From positions 558,001 to 622,000 of the forward strand of contig JACKAM010000002.1 of assembly GCA_020635075.1 (NCBI GenBank): a stretch of DNA of 64,000 bases. The letters are read 5' to 3'. This document shows positions 15,708-24,334 of the stretch, piece by piece. This DNA comes from Pseudobdellovibrionaceae bacterium (GTDB lineage Bacteria; Bdellovibrionota; Bdellovibrionia; Bdellovibrionales; UBA1609). The notes beneath the pieces are model-generated. The model was not told the origin of the DNA and did no database searches. It saw nothing but the letters and a program-made list of their open reading frames with translations. The position numbers were made by a program, and so were the translations under genes. Positions within the stretch are counted from its first letter, which is position 1. Every line of letters starts with the position of its first letter.

Positions 15708-17224
15708 AACTTTTAAAATGCCTTGCCTCTATTTTTCTCCTCGTTGGTCTTGCTCACCAGGCCGGCGGCAAAGACAATATGGCCTTTCATGCCCTGATTG
15801 TCAGTGCCGAAACATCCTATTTAAAGACTGAAGTACCTCTCAATTATGCTGAGCTCGACGCGGACCGCGTAGCCCGAGCCATGAGAAAGGCGGGCCGCAC
15901 CCCCCCAGGCTCCATTCACCGCCTTAAGAATCCCAGCATTGCTGAATTCAATTCTTACGTGCGGAAGATGTCCAAACAAGGGAAGCGAAAATTCCTGTTT
16001 TACTTTTCCGGTCATTCGGATGAGCAGGGTCTCCATCTAAAAGACGGTCTCATCGACAAAAACCGATTTCACGATATGCTCCAGACCATCACCTCAAAGG
16101 TGAAGGTTGTTATTTTAGACAGTTGTTTTTCGGGAGCCTTGAAAACAAAAGGGGTCAAGAAATCTCAACCAATTGATCTCGTCCACTATGATGTGGATGA
16201 ACCAACAGGTTCTGTGGTTTTGACTTCCAGTTCCGGCGGAGAATTTTCCTACGAATCGGAGAACCTAAAGGGAAGTATTTTTACCTATCATCTGGTCTCC
16301 GGCATCTATGGGCAGGCCGACGGCAATGAAGACGGTCTGGTCACCATTGATGAGCTCTATCAGTACGTCTATTCGCAGACCAAGTACCAAAACATGGTCT
16401 CTGGCGGCCCGGTTCAACATCCGGAATTTGATTCCAAGCTCACGGGACAGGGCGCACTTGTTGTTTCCTTCCCGGCTCGCATCAACGGACGAATTCAGCT
16501 CCCCAAAGGACTTCATGGGGAACTCACTCTTGCGGCCGCCAATGGGGTGACTTTCTTTAAGTTCTTTAAGGCCAAAGGTGAAGACCGCTCGATAAGTCTT
16601 CCCTATGGCACCTACGATGTGACGGTCAACGAACCCTCACGGGTTGGCACGGGTCGAGTGGAACTTCTTTCGGATGAAGAGATTCCCTTGCGCAACAACG
16701 ATCTTGTCTGGAGCAACCGTACCCAGGACAAGGTTCAATCCAAGGGCATCGAGAAGAAAGAGCGTATGGACGAGTTTCTCTTCGGCATCAAGCTTGGCAG
16801 TCACCCCGGGTTTGTCGAGGGACTTGAAGGCGGCGGTAGTTCCGAGATCTTTATGCTCACCCCTGCGGGTTCCTTCCTCGGTGGGGGTTGGCGTTTTGCC
16901 ATTAATGCCGGTAGCCAAACTCACGACATCAAGAACACTCCGGCAAAGGTTTCCTTTGAGCGCTTTACAATGGGATTTGAGGCTGACTACCGAGGGATTG
17001 ACAGCTGGAATAATGATTGGATATTTGGCCTAAGAGTTGGAGGCCTTGAATCAAAAACCGATATCGAAAGCGCAGGCCTCACTCATTTCACTCTCGGCAC
17101 TAGGTTTTATCCCCAAACCTTTCCTTTGAAATTTGGCGTGCATTTGGGATTTGAAACAGCGACATTTAAAGACTCCAAAAAATCGGAAGACGTATCGACC
17201 CTGGAATTCTCAATATCCTATTAG
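15704..17224 (+). CDS. Secreted caspase-like (C14) protease with beta-barrel-like C-terminus
   Basis: 506 residues. A signal peptide (about 1-22) is followed by a caspase domain (about 27-255) with the catalytic dyad visible: His104 in FYFSGHSDEQG and Cys141 in VVILDSCFSGA. Family members cut after basic or acidic residues. A linker of about 90 residues (255-345) resembles a carboxypeptidase-regulatory-like or PEGA-type beta domain. The last 155 residues alternate in hydrophobicity, have many Gly and aromatic residues and end in FSISY, as in an outer-membrane beta-barrel. The start is firm: AAGGAGG is seven bases upstream. If correct, the protease domain would face the periplasm from the outer membrane. 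Confidence 0.87.
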   Translation: MKLLKCLASIFLLVGLAHQAGGKDNMAFHALIVSAETSYLKTEVPLNYAELDADRVARAMRKAGRTPPGSIHRLKNPSIAEFNSYVRKMSKQGKRKFLFYFSGHSDEQGLHLKDGLIDKNRFHDMLQTITSKVKVVILDSCFSGALKTKGVKKSQPIDLVHYDVDEPTGSVVLTSSSGGEFSYESENLKGSIFTYHLVSGIYGQADGNEDGLVTIDELYQYVYSQTKYQNMVSGGPVQHPEFDSKLTGQGALVVSFPARINGRIQLPKGLHGELTLAAANGVTFFKFFKAKGEDRSISLPYGTYDVTVNEPSRVGTGRVELLSDEEIPLRNNDLVWSNRTQDKVQSKGIEKKERMDEFLFGIKLGSHPGFVEGLEGGGSSEIFMLTPAGSFLGGGWRFAINAGSQTHDIKNTPAKVSFERFTMGFEADYRGIDSWNNDWIFGLRVGGLESKTDIESAGLTHFTLGTRFYPQTFPLKFGVHLGFETATFKDSKKSEDVSTLEFSISY

Positions 17225-17239
17225 CTTGAGGACAGTTAT

Positions 17240-18163
17240 TTGCGGCTACTGTGGTGGTTGATTTTGACTCTCGGATTGGCACTTCCGCTGAAGACCTTTG
17301 CCGAGTTCGCGCACAAAAGCGAAGGGCAAGTCCGTTTTACATCCAACGCCAATTATGAAAATGGAAGTGAGGACTCAGATTGGATTCTATCTGCAAGGCA
17401 ATCATCGAATGGACGGTTTTCCCTCGGCGAATTTGGGCTCCGCGGCCAATTGGACAAGTACATTTCTGAGTCCCAAAACGATGCCTTTTCCTGGAGAGGT
17501 TCCTTCTCCAGACCTCAGAGTACTGACAATTCTGATTGGACACTATGGTCTGGAATTTTTGGCACCCATTATCTTCAAGGGGCTCCAGGAAACACTGAGT
17601 CTAATTTCGACCAGGTTGGTCTCGACATTGGTGCCGAGTTCTTCCATCAACTTGGAACCGCGGAAGCGGCCTTGGGCCCTGCTTATCAATTTAAGTCTTA
17701 TAGTAACTTCGACGGCCGTAAAGATCACACTCTGTCTGTTTACGGAGAGGTTCTCTTCTCCCCTCAGCGATGGAAACTGATCCCGAGCGGCGATTTTGGC
17801 TATACCAATTCAAGCCTCAGCGAGTATTCTAAGCTGTTCCTCACCCTCTCCTTTCGTGCGGAGTTCCAAACCCGGGGTCCGTGGAGTATTGAGGGTGAGT
17901 ATCTCATCCGCTCGACCAGATTCACTTCGCGCACCATCGCTCAGTCGACAGCCGTGTCACGAGGACGCGGCCAGGTCACCTTTAGTACTGTCGAAACCAA
18001 CGAAAGTCACAGCTACCGCGAGTTCTCGTTAGCTGGATTTCGGCAACTTTTCGATCAGTGGAAAATCTCCTGCGGTTTTAGGGCCTTAAGTCAGATCTCT
18101 AAAAGCGGCATTGAGGATTATTCATCTCTAGAGATGTTTGTCCTCATGACTTCGTCTTACTAA
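17240..18163 (+). CDS. Outer-membrane-type beta-barrel protein
   Basis: A 307-residue protein that begins with TTG at 17240, seven bases after GAGGA. The signal peptide is WLILTLGLALPLKTFA. The mature chain is made of alternating strands rich in Ser, Gly, Phe, Tyr and Trp and ends in an aromatic residue (MTSSY), the outer-membrane protein signature. It follows the caspase gene by 15 bases and should be in the same operon; it could be a substrate, partner or channel for that system. No named family recognised. Confidence 0.72.
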   Translation: MRLLWWLILTLGLALPLKTFAEFAHKSEGQVRFTSNANYENGSEDSDWILSARQSSNGRFSLGEFGLRGQLDKYISESQNDAFSWRGSFSRPQSTDNSDWTLWSGIFGTHYLQGAPGNTESNFDQVGLDIGAEFFHQLGTAEAALGPAYQFKSYSNFDGRKDHTLSVYGEVLFSPQRWKLIPSGDFGYTNSSLSEYSKLFLTLSFRAEFQTRGPWSIEGEYLIRSTRFTSRTIAQSTAVSRGRGQVTFSTVETNESHSYREFSLAGFRQLFDQWKISCGFRALSQISKSGIEDYSSLEMFVLMTSSY

Positions 18164-18184
18164 TAAACCAACCAAGGGGCTGCT

Positions 18185-18703
18185 ATGTTCTATCGTATTT
18201 TTGATCACTTAGGGACGGCACTATTCGTGGGAGTTCTTGCTCTGTCTCTAAATGACACGATCGCGCAGGCTGACGATACAACCGAGATCGAGGCCGCTGA
18301 GACGGCCACAGAAGAAGCCTCAAAAGGTGAACACTGGCGCGAAGCTGTCATGGCCAAATATGAAATCTCGGAGGAGCAATACAAAAGTCTTCAGGATCAG
18401 GGTCTTAAAGGAAACCAAATTGCTATTGTCGCTGGTCTAGCTAAGGAATCAGGAAAGAGCTTGGACGAAGTTGCTAAGATGAGAACCGAAGATAAAATGG
18501 GTTGGGGAAAGATCGCCAAAGAAATTGGCGTTCATCCGAGCACCATCGGACATTCGGTGTCTGCATTGCGCAAAGAGGTGAAGTCGAACCGCCACGAGGC
18601 CAAGCAAGAGCGCAAGAGAGAACGACGTCAAGCCAGGGCCGAAAAGCGTGAGGCACGAAGAGCCGCGCGGACGGAAAGAAGAGGTAAAGGACCAAGGAAG
18701 TAA
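18185..18703 (+). CDS. Exported basic protein with helix-turn-helix-like segment
   Basis: 172 residues with a signal-peptide-like N-terminus (ALFVGVLALSLNDTIAQA), an acidic stretch (TTEIEAAETATEEA), a helical middle and a highly basic tail rich in Arg, Lys and Ala (about 130-172). The middle contains WGKIAKEIGVHPSTIGHSV, which looks like a helix-turn-helix. A DNA-binding fold in an exported protein would be odd, so this may be a structural resemblance or the N-terminus may be a membrane anchor. AAGGGGC precedes the start. It is the last gene of the caspase run, 21 bases after the barrel gene. Confidence 0.68.
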   Translation: MFYRIFDHLGTALFVGVLALSLNDTIAQADDTTEIEAAETATEEASKGEHWREAVMAKYEISEEQYKSLQDQGLKGNQIAIVAGLAKESGKSLDEVAKMRTEDKMGWGKIAKEIGVHPSTIGHSVSALRKEVKSNRHEAKQERKRERRQARAEKREARRAARTERRGKGPRK

Positions 18704-19270
18704 TTAAAACTGGTCCTCAAAGATGAGCTTCCACTCATCCGGATTGTGGATTTCAATGACCTTGTCCCGCAGATCCTTGCGGGACAATATCTTCTTAAGC
18801 ACGGGCACAATGTGCTCATCCACTTTGGATAGGATCTTAAACAGCCTAATGGTATGACCGATACTGGCCTCGCGACACCCCTGAGGCAATTCCGATCGCG
18901 GCTGCCAAAAGGACTTAGCTTGCCTCTTGGCTGCCCACCAATAATGACGCCATATCGGAAAATTAATAAAAATGATGAGTTGCGCTCTCTCAAAGCGTCT
19001 CTCAATGACATCTAGGGGACCGAAGCCGTCAATAATCCATCTATTTTCATCCGCCACTTTGTTGAGAATTTCTCTGGTTTCCTCCTCGGGTCGAGGCTCG
19101 AATCCTGACAGGTATTGAATAGAATCCACGTGAGTAATGGGGAGTCGCCTCTTCATTGCAATTTTACGCGCCAAGATGGTTTTGCCTCCGCCACCATTTC
19201 CGATAATGGCAATGCGAGTGAAGCGCTCGTCCTGGGTGCCCCGTTCCCTGGGCTCCGGCGTGGATTTCAT
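18704..19270 (-). CDS. P-loop kinase-like protein, FlaR/adenylate-kinase-like
   Basis: About 188 residues from the ATG at 19270. A P-loop (IAIIGNGGGGKTILARKIA) is followed by HVDSIQYL and WIIDGFGP, the order seen in adenylate-kinase-like proteins of the FlaR ('DNA topology modulation') group, which bind and phosphorylate small nucleotides or related ligands. The family's later LID-type region (IFINFPIWRHYWWAAKR, LFKIL) is also present. The frame is open to 19363, but that start lies inside a strong hairpin (19328-19367), favouring 19270. It abuts the basic exported gene tail to tail with no gap. Confidence 0.8.
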   Translation of the reverse strand: MKSTPEPRERGTQDERFTRIAIIGNGGGGKTILARKIAMKRRLPITHVDSIQYLSGFEPRPEEETREILNKVADENRWIIDGFGPLDVIERRFERAQLIIFINFPIWRHYWWAAKRQAKSFWQPRSELPQGCREASIGHTIRLFKILSKVDEHIVPVLKKILSRKDLRDKVIEIHNPDEWKLIFEDQF

Positions 19271-19663
19271 GCCTAATATTCTATGGATATTCAATTGGAA
19301 TTGGAAGACCTGAGCCGAGAATAATAGTGAAATGCCCCAGACTCTAGCCTGAGCTTGGGGCATTTCATAGGAAGAAGAAGTGTTTATGAGAAGGAGTCCT
19401 TAAGGCCAGCGAGGGCCAAGGACCCGAAAATCCAAATCAATTCATGATCAAATGGTCCAGGTTATTTTTGCTAGAATTGTTAACCGTGTGGCAGACCTGC
19501 CTGAGCTCTTCATGAGCAACCTCCAGTCAGCACATCCCTGTTTACCCTGACTTGTTTCATTGCAAGTCACATGCGCGGGTGATCCATCGTCAGATCAAAA
19601 AAACCGCTATCTCGGGTATATGTTGATGTTGGAATTGTTACGGCGTCGAGAACTTCGACAGAA
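19271..19663. other. Intergenic region with hairpins
   Basis: This 393-base gap lies between two leftward genes. Besides the hairpin at 19328-19367 there is a second possible stem at 19396-19423 (GTCCTT and GGCC pairing with GGCC and AAGGAC around a short loop). The rest shows no coding signal, tRNA or repeat that I can recognise. The promoter of the P-loop gene should be here. Confidence 0.45.
19328..19367. promoter_or_regulatory. 12-bp perfect hairpin upstream of the P-loop gene
   Basis: TGAAATGCCCCA (19328-19339) pairs perfectly with TGGGGCATTTCA (19356-19367) around a 16-base loop. No T-run follows on either strand, so it may be a leader hairpin or a weak terminator for transcription entering from the right. 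Confidence 0.55.
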
Positions 19664-20410
19664 TTACTTGTGATCAGTCGGCCTCGCTGACACATTTTGG
19701 GAGGAAAGCGCCAACTGCTGATCAACCAAGTGATCAAAAACCTGTATGAGATTATCGTGTTGTCGCCTATGCAGCGGGAAGCCCACCGATTCGCCAAGAA
19801 GTTCAATTGTCTGGTGAATGGCCTCAACCGTGGACAAATATCCCTGCCGAGGCTGTTTTCGCACGCGAAAGCGGGATTCTCTCTCTGGGGTAAAACAAAT
19901 CCTCGGTAGCTGAGAAAGGTTTTCGCTTTCTCGAATCATTCTATTGGCTGTTCCCCATGAGCCATCAATCACAAAAACGACCAGTTTTTTCTCAGGAGGA
20001 ACCAAGTGACTAAGCACCTGATCGTCACACTGACTTAAGTTCAATGATAAACCCTTTGGGTAGAGTATGACTGGGAAAAAGCTTTGGTCTGCTAGGATCT
20101 TATTCACTCCCAAATGGTGGCCAAAGCTCTCACCCCTAAAAAGATGGGAATCCTGCAAAACAAGATGGGAGAGCCGTCCTGTCGCAATTCTCTTTCGCGC
20201 CTCCACAGGATGGATCAGGATGACGAATTTAATCTTAGGGTCAAAGGCAAGTATTTGGGAGCAATAACAAGCCAACTGTGGTTGAAAGCAAACTCCACAA
20301 GAGGGACGAAACCGAGCTCTTTCTCTGAGGTCCTGCTCCAGTTTTTTGGCTCTGTACTGTTGAATATTCAAACCCCATCTCCCAGCAGATTCAACCCTAG
20401 CCCATCCCAT
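19664..20410 (-). CDS. DTW-domain protein (tRNA-uridine aminocarboxypropyltransferase type)
   Basis: About 248 residues. The N-terminal zinc-type Cys cluster (CGVCFQPQLACYC) and the core HPVEARKRIATGRLSHL, then the family box as DGSWGTANRM, and SRFRVRKQPRQGYLST identify a DTW protein. Members transfer the 3-amino-3-carboxypropyl group of S-adenosylmethionine to uridine of tRNA. The Asp-Thr-Trp box appears here as DGSW, a tolerated variation. The start at 20410 is uncertain; a TTG at 20371 has a better ribosome site (GGGAGATGGGG). It is divergent from the rhomboid gene, only 24 bases away. Confidence 0.87.
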   Translation of the reverse strand: MGWARVESAGRWGLNIQQYRAKKLEQDLRERARFRPSCGVCFQPQLACYCSQILAFDPKIKFVILIHPVEARKRIATGRLSHLVLQDSHLFRGESFGHHLGVNKILADQSFFPVILYPKGLSLNLSQCDDQVLSHLVPPEKKLVVFVIDGSWGTANRMIRESENLSQLPRICFTPERESRFRVRKQPRQGYLSTVEAIHQTIELLGESVGFPLHRRQHDNLIQVFDHLVDQQLALSSQNVSARPTDHK

Positions 20411-20434
20411 AAAAAGGGTCTATACTTGCTTTTA

Positions 20435-21094
20435 ATGGAAAATCCTTTTCGCATCAAATACCGTCGCTCAATTCTGATTCCCCTGATTATTGTCATCAAT
20501 GGAGTGGTTTTCTATAAGTGGCAATCGGCCCCAGCTGACGACCTCAATAGCTATATGGCCCAGAATTTTCTGGTCAGCTGGGAGGCATTGCAACAGGGGC
20601 GTGGCTGGGTGCTACTCACCTCTGCCTTTTCTCACCTACACTTTTTCCATTTTTTCATAAACATGTATGTCCTGTTAGGCTTCGGCTCATTTCTTGAAAA
20701 AACCCTGGGTAGACTTAGATTCCTAGTTTTTTATTTAATTGCTGGAGTCGTTGGCTCCCTTGCCCACGCCATGGTCTCAGCCTTCTATCTGGGAGACCCC
20801 AGCCTGCCCGCTCTGGGAGCCAGTGGCGCCCTGGCGGGTGTCATATTGGTATTTTCGCTCCTATTCCCAAGAGAAAAAATTCTGATCATGGGAATCATTC
20901 CTGTGCCGGCGATCTTTGGCGCCGCACTGTTTATTGGCCTTGATATCTGGGGCCTCGTCGCACAGAGCGAGGGGGGAGGGCTGCCAATTGGCCATGGAGC
21001 CCATTTGGGTGGCTCTTTTACCGGAATAATTTACTACCTTCTGTTTTTACGTCCCACAATCAGCCGATATCGGCGACAAATCCTGGTGGGATGA
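20435..21094 (+). CDS. Rhomboid family intramembrane serine protease
   Basis: About 219 residues, the size of a six-helix bacterial rhomboid. Six hydrophobic segments are visible. The SHLHFFHFFINMY segment (His and Asn of the active site region), the nucleophile in GASGALAG (Ser130) and the catalytic His in GAHLGG (His190) are all present, so the enzyme should be active. It cuts membrane-anchored proteins within or next to the membrane. The ATG at 20435 is chosen since the preceding open frame has no family features and overlaps the DTW gene. Confidence 0.92.
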   Translation: MENPFRIKYRRSILIPLIIVINGVVFYKWQSAPADDLNSYMAQNFLVSWEALQQGRGWVLLTSAFSHLHFFHFFINMYVLLGFGSFLEKTLGRLRFLVFYLIAGVVGSLAHAMVSAFYLGDPSLPALGASGALAGVILVFSLLFPREKILIMGIIPVPAIFGAALFIGLDIWGLVAQSEGGGLPIGHGAHLGGSFTGIIYYLLFLRPTISRYRRQILVG

Positions 21095-21120
21095 TAATCT
21101 GACGTAAAAGGAGAATCACT

Positions 21121-21660
21121 GTGAAGACTCAAGGTTTCATGTTGTTAATTGGGATTATACTAGGATGGGCAGGCCCATCCCTGGCTCAACTTGAGGTGAG
21201 TAAAATTCCTGAAACCATTGAGCTCAAAGAGAAGGACGGCGGGTGCCTGGATGGTTCGCCGTGGTCAAGCTCAAGCCTCAGCGAAAAGGGCAAGGTTCAG
21301 GTTTTGTTCTATGTCGACCCGGATGAAAAAGATGCCAACACCAAATTTGAAGATGAACTCAAAGTGAAGGCTGACGACGAAGGCTACGAGTTTGACTCCG
21401 TGGCCGTTATCAACATGGCTGCCACCTGGAAGCCCAACTGGATTATCTCTTCTATTCTGGAAGGAAAGCAGAAGAAATTCCCCGACACCCTATACCTAAA
21501 AGATCTTAAAAAAGTTTTGGTCAGTAAGTGGAGCCTAAAAGATGACGCCTACAATGTGGTGATCTTTGATAAGTCCGGCAAAGTGGTCTTCCTGAAATCT
21601 GGCGTATTGTCGGCAGAGGAAATGGAATCAGCCTACTCGACAATCAAAGAAAACATGTAA
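21121..21660 (+). CDS. YtfJ-like thioredoxin-fold exported protein
   Basis: 179 residues beginning at GTG 21121, nine bases after AAAGGAG. A signal peptide (MLLIGIILGWAGPSLA) is followed by a thioredoxin-like fold: GKVQVLFYVDPDEKDAN, then the strand YEFDSVAVINMAATW, then NVVIFDKSGKVVFLKSGVLS. The spacing fits the periplasmic YtfJ family, a predicted redoxin-like fold without the CxxC centre. The exact function of YtfJ is unknown. The gene follows the rhomboid by 26 bases, so they may be co-transcribed. Confidence 0.72.
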   Translation: MKTQGFMLLIGIILGWAGPSLAQLEVSKIPETIELKEKDGGCLDGSPWSSSSLSEKGKVQVLFYVDPDEKDANTKFEDELKVKADDEGYEFDSVAVINMAATWKPNWIISSILEGKQKKFPDTLYLKDLKKVLVSKWSLKDDAYNVVIFDKSGKVVFLKSGVLSAEEMESAYSTIKENM

Positions 21661-21665
21661 GCCTG

Positions 21666-22607
21666 TTATCCATGACGGCGCCGATAGGACAGGTCTTTTG
21701 CCGCCGTCTCCCAGTCGGGAAACTGAAATTCAAAACCAGATTTCAGTAGTCTCGTGGGAACCACTCGCCTGCTCTTTAGCAGCAACTCGGTATCCGTTCT
21801 TAAGACAAGGGCTCCCAGCTCAGCCATCCACTTCGTGGCCGGAAATCCGATGGGAATTCCCAGAGCAAGACGAAGTTTTCCCATGAACTCTTTTTGTGGC
21901 AAAGGACCAGGTGCACAGAGGTTCACAGGCCCGTCAATTTCGTCATGGCGAATAAGGAAATCAATGGCTCGGCAGAAGTCCAGATCATGGATCCAACTCA
22001 CGTACTGGTGACCACCCCCAATTGGGCCTCCCAATCCGAGCATCGTCATCTTGTAGAGGACATCAAACACCCCACCACGACCGGGACTCATCACCATCGC
22101 TGCCCTTAAGGCCACCTTCCGCGTTTTTGGAGTCTTCGCCTCAGACAGTTCCCGTTCCCAGGCCTTGGCAATTTCGATGCTGTACCCCCAATAGGAAGGG
22201 GCATCCAATTCTTGTCCACCGATAATTCCTGTGTCCTCGTCATTTGCCTGATCAAAACGATGGGAATAGATCGTCGCCGTGCTCATTTGTAACCACAATG
22301 CGGGAGGCCTGGATGCGCCCTCAATGGTTTGGCCAATCACCCTAGTGGACTCAACCCGAGAGTCCATCATCTCTTTTAGGTTGGTTTTGGTGTAGCGACA
22401 GTCCACGCTCCGGCCGGCAAGATTGACCACCAGATCCGCACCGTCGATAGCCTCAGCCCAATTTCCCAAAGTGCGACCATCCCATTTGATCCAGCCCTTT
22501 TCTCCCGAACGGCTAAGGTTCAAAACTTGAATCGCTTTATCCCGAGAAAAGTGCCGCCTAAGGATGGCCCCGACCTGCCCTGAGCCCCCGGCCAATACAA
22601 TCTTCAT
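21666..22607 (-). CDS. TIGR01777 family epimerase/oxidoreductase
   Basis: About 313 residues from ATG 22607 (GGAG about nine bases upstream). The N-terminal Rossmann motif is MKIVLAGGSGQVGAILRRHF, with further SDR features: DLVVNLAGRSVDCRY, the LQMSTATIYSH strand and YWGYSIEIAKAWE. The C-terminal domain (PLPQKEFMGKLRLALG and after) is the DUF1731-type substrate part that marks this family. These are NAD(P)-binding enzymes or cell-division-related epimerases of unknown substrate. The frame is open to 22721 but that extension shows no family residues. It converges on the YtfJ-like gene with five bases between. Confidence 0.88.
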   Translation of the reverse strand: MKIVLAGGSGQVGAILRRHFSRDKAIQVLNLSRSGEKGWIKWDGRTLGNWAEAIDGADLVVNLAGRSVDCRYTKTNLKEMMDSRVESTRVIGQTIEGASRPPALWLQMSTATIYSHRFDQANDEDTGIIGGQELDAPSYWGYSIEIAKAWERELSEAKTPKTRKVALRAAMVMSPGRGGVFDVLYKMTMLGLGGPIGGGHQYVSWIHDLDFCRAIDFLIRHDEIDGPVNLCAPGPLPQKEFMGKLRLALGIPIGFPATKWMAELGALVLRTDTELLLKSRRVVPTRLLKSGFEFQFPDWETAAKDLSYRRRHG

Positions 22608-22788
22608 CTCTTCTTCTCCAAGAATGGGAGATTGGCTTGCCGCCCCTTGTCCATACAATTTCGCCTGCCCGTTCGCAGGAAAGTCTTTCCCCCAGTCTAC
22701 AACACAGCACTCTGTTGTCACTTAGGATTCTTGCGATCCACCAACTCTTGGTGTTACCCTTAATCCTTGAGACCAAAGGAGTGAATTT

Positions 22789-24321
22789 GTGACCAAAAAA
22801 GCCAAACTGGAAGTTCGACCTTCAACCTATGAAGACATTGAAGGAGTACAAGAACTCGTTAAAAAGGTCTATCGCGGTATGGGCGGTTATTCCAAGGATT
22901 CCCTGCGTGGACAAATGACCAATTTTCCAGAGGGCAACCTTGTCGTTTTGCTGGATGGTAAAATCGTTGGCTACAGCGCCTGCATTATCTTAAAGGAGCA
23001 GGATGTTCTCAAACCACACACTTGGTACGAGGCAACGGGCGGTGGCTTTGGCACAACCCACAATCCTAAGGGAGAGTTTCTTTACGGTTTTGAAACCTGT
23101 GTTGACCCCGAGATTCGTCGCCACCGAATCGGTGCCCGCATCTATGCCGCCCGCAAACGTCTGGCCAAATACTTGCGTCTTAAAGGAATCGTATTCGGTG
23201 GCCGGGTGCCTAACTTCCATCACCATATCGATCGAGTGAAAACACTTAAGGCCTACGTCAAGCAGGTCAAAGCGAAGAAGATCAAAGACCCAACTCTTGA
23301 GTTTCACCTGCGCAATGGATTTGAACCCATTGGCATCTTGGAGAACTACCTCCCTATTGACAACGAGTCCCTGGGGCACGCCGTTCATCTGATGTGGAAA
23401 AATCCGGAATATGTTTCGCCTAAGGCAAAAAAAGGCTCACTACTTAAACCAAATTTTGTTCGTGTTGTGAGCGTTCAGTACAAACAGCGAATCATTAAGT
23501 CGTTCAAAGAATTCGCTAACATGGTTGAGTACTATGTGGACGTGACTTCTGATTATAGGGCTGACTTTGTACTCTTCCCGGAGCTCTTCACCATGCAGCT
23601 CCTGTCCATCAAAAATGAACAGGTGCCACCCAATGTGGCCATGGAACACATGACCCAGTATGCAGATCGCCTCAAAGAGATGTTTTACAAGCTGGCGATC
23701 AAATATAACGTCAACATTATAGGTGGCTCCCACCCCACACCAGTGGGAAATCACATTGAAAATATCAGCTATATTGCCCTTCGCAACGGAGTGATGCATG
23801 AGCAGTCTAAAATTCACCCAACACCGGACGAAAGATTCTGGTGGAATTTTGAGGGCGGCAACGAGGTTAAGGTGATTGACACGGACTGTGGCCCAATCGG
23901 CGTCCTCATTTGTTATGACAGTGAGTTCCCGGAACTCTCTCGACACCTAGTCAACCAAGGGGCCTTGATTCTCTTTGTTCCCTTTTTAACCGACAACCGC
24001 CAGGCCTATTGCCGGGTTCGTTACTGCTGCCAGGCTCGCGCAGTGGAAAACCAAATTTACGTCGCCACGGCCGGAAATGTGGGAAACCTTCCACGAGTGG
24101 CCAATATGGATATTCAATATGCCCAAAGTAGTATCTTCACCCCTTGCGATTTCCCCTTTGCAAAGGATGGAATTGCCGCGGAAACTACACCAAATGTGGA
24201 AATGGTGGCCATTGCCGATTTGCGACTCGACACCCTTATGGAAGCCAGAGCAAATGGGGCGGTTAAAAACTTGATGGATCGAAGACACGACTTGTACTCG
24301 GTCACCTGGCACCAAAAATAA
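22789..24321 (+). CDS. Bifunctional GNAT acetyltransferase / carbon-nitrogen hydrolase
   Basis: 510 residues with two domains. The GNAT domain (about 1-210) has the acetyl-CoA loop in FETCVDPEIRRHRIGARIYA; the nitrilase-type domain (about 220-505) has Glu in DFVLFPELF, Lys in QSKIHPTPDE and Cys in IGVLICYDSEFPE, so the catalytic triad is complete. The architecture matches Bacillus YhcX-type proteins; the amide or nitrile substrate is unknown. The GTG start at 22789 is supported by the length and by a good N-terminus (TKKAKLEVRPS). The gene is followed 13 bases later by two YbjQ-type genes. Confidence 0.93.
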   Translation: MTKKAKLEVRPSTYEDIEGVQELVKKVYRGMGGYSKDSLRGQMTNFPEGNLVVLLDGKIVGYSACIILKEQDVLKPHTWYEATGGGFGTTHNPKGEFLYGFETCVDPEIRRHRIGARIYAARKRLAKYLRLKGIVFGGRVPNFHHHIDRVKTLKAYVKQVKAKKIKDPTLEFHLRNGFEPIGILENYLPIDNESLGHAVHLMWKNPEYVSPKAKKGSLLKPNFVRVVSVQYKQRIIKSFKEFANMVEYYVDVTSDYRADFVLFPELFTMQLLSIKNEQVPPNVAMEHMTQYADRLKEMFYKLAIKYNVNIIGGSHPTPVGNHIENISYIALRNGVMHEQSKIHPTPDERFWWNFEGGNEVKVIDTDCGPIGVLICYDSEFPELSRHLVNQGALILFVPFLTDNRQAYCRVRYCCQARAVENQIYVATAGNVGNLPRVANMDIQYAQSSIFTPCDFPFAKDGIAAETTPNVEMVAIADLRLDTLMEARANGAVKNLMDRRHDLYSVTWHQK

Positions 24322-24334
24322 AGGAGAGTAATCG

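Noticed and set aside
23440..23946. 168-codon open frame opposite the GNAT-nitrilase gene
   Set aside because: The complete catalytic triad in the plus-strand frame supports that gene; the antisense frame has no recognisable domain.
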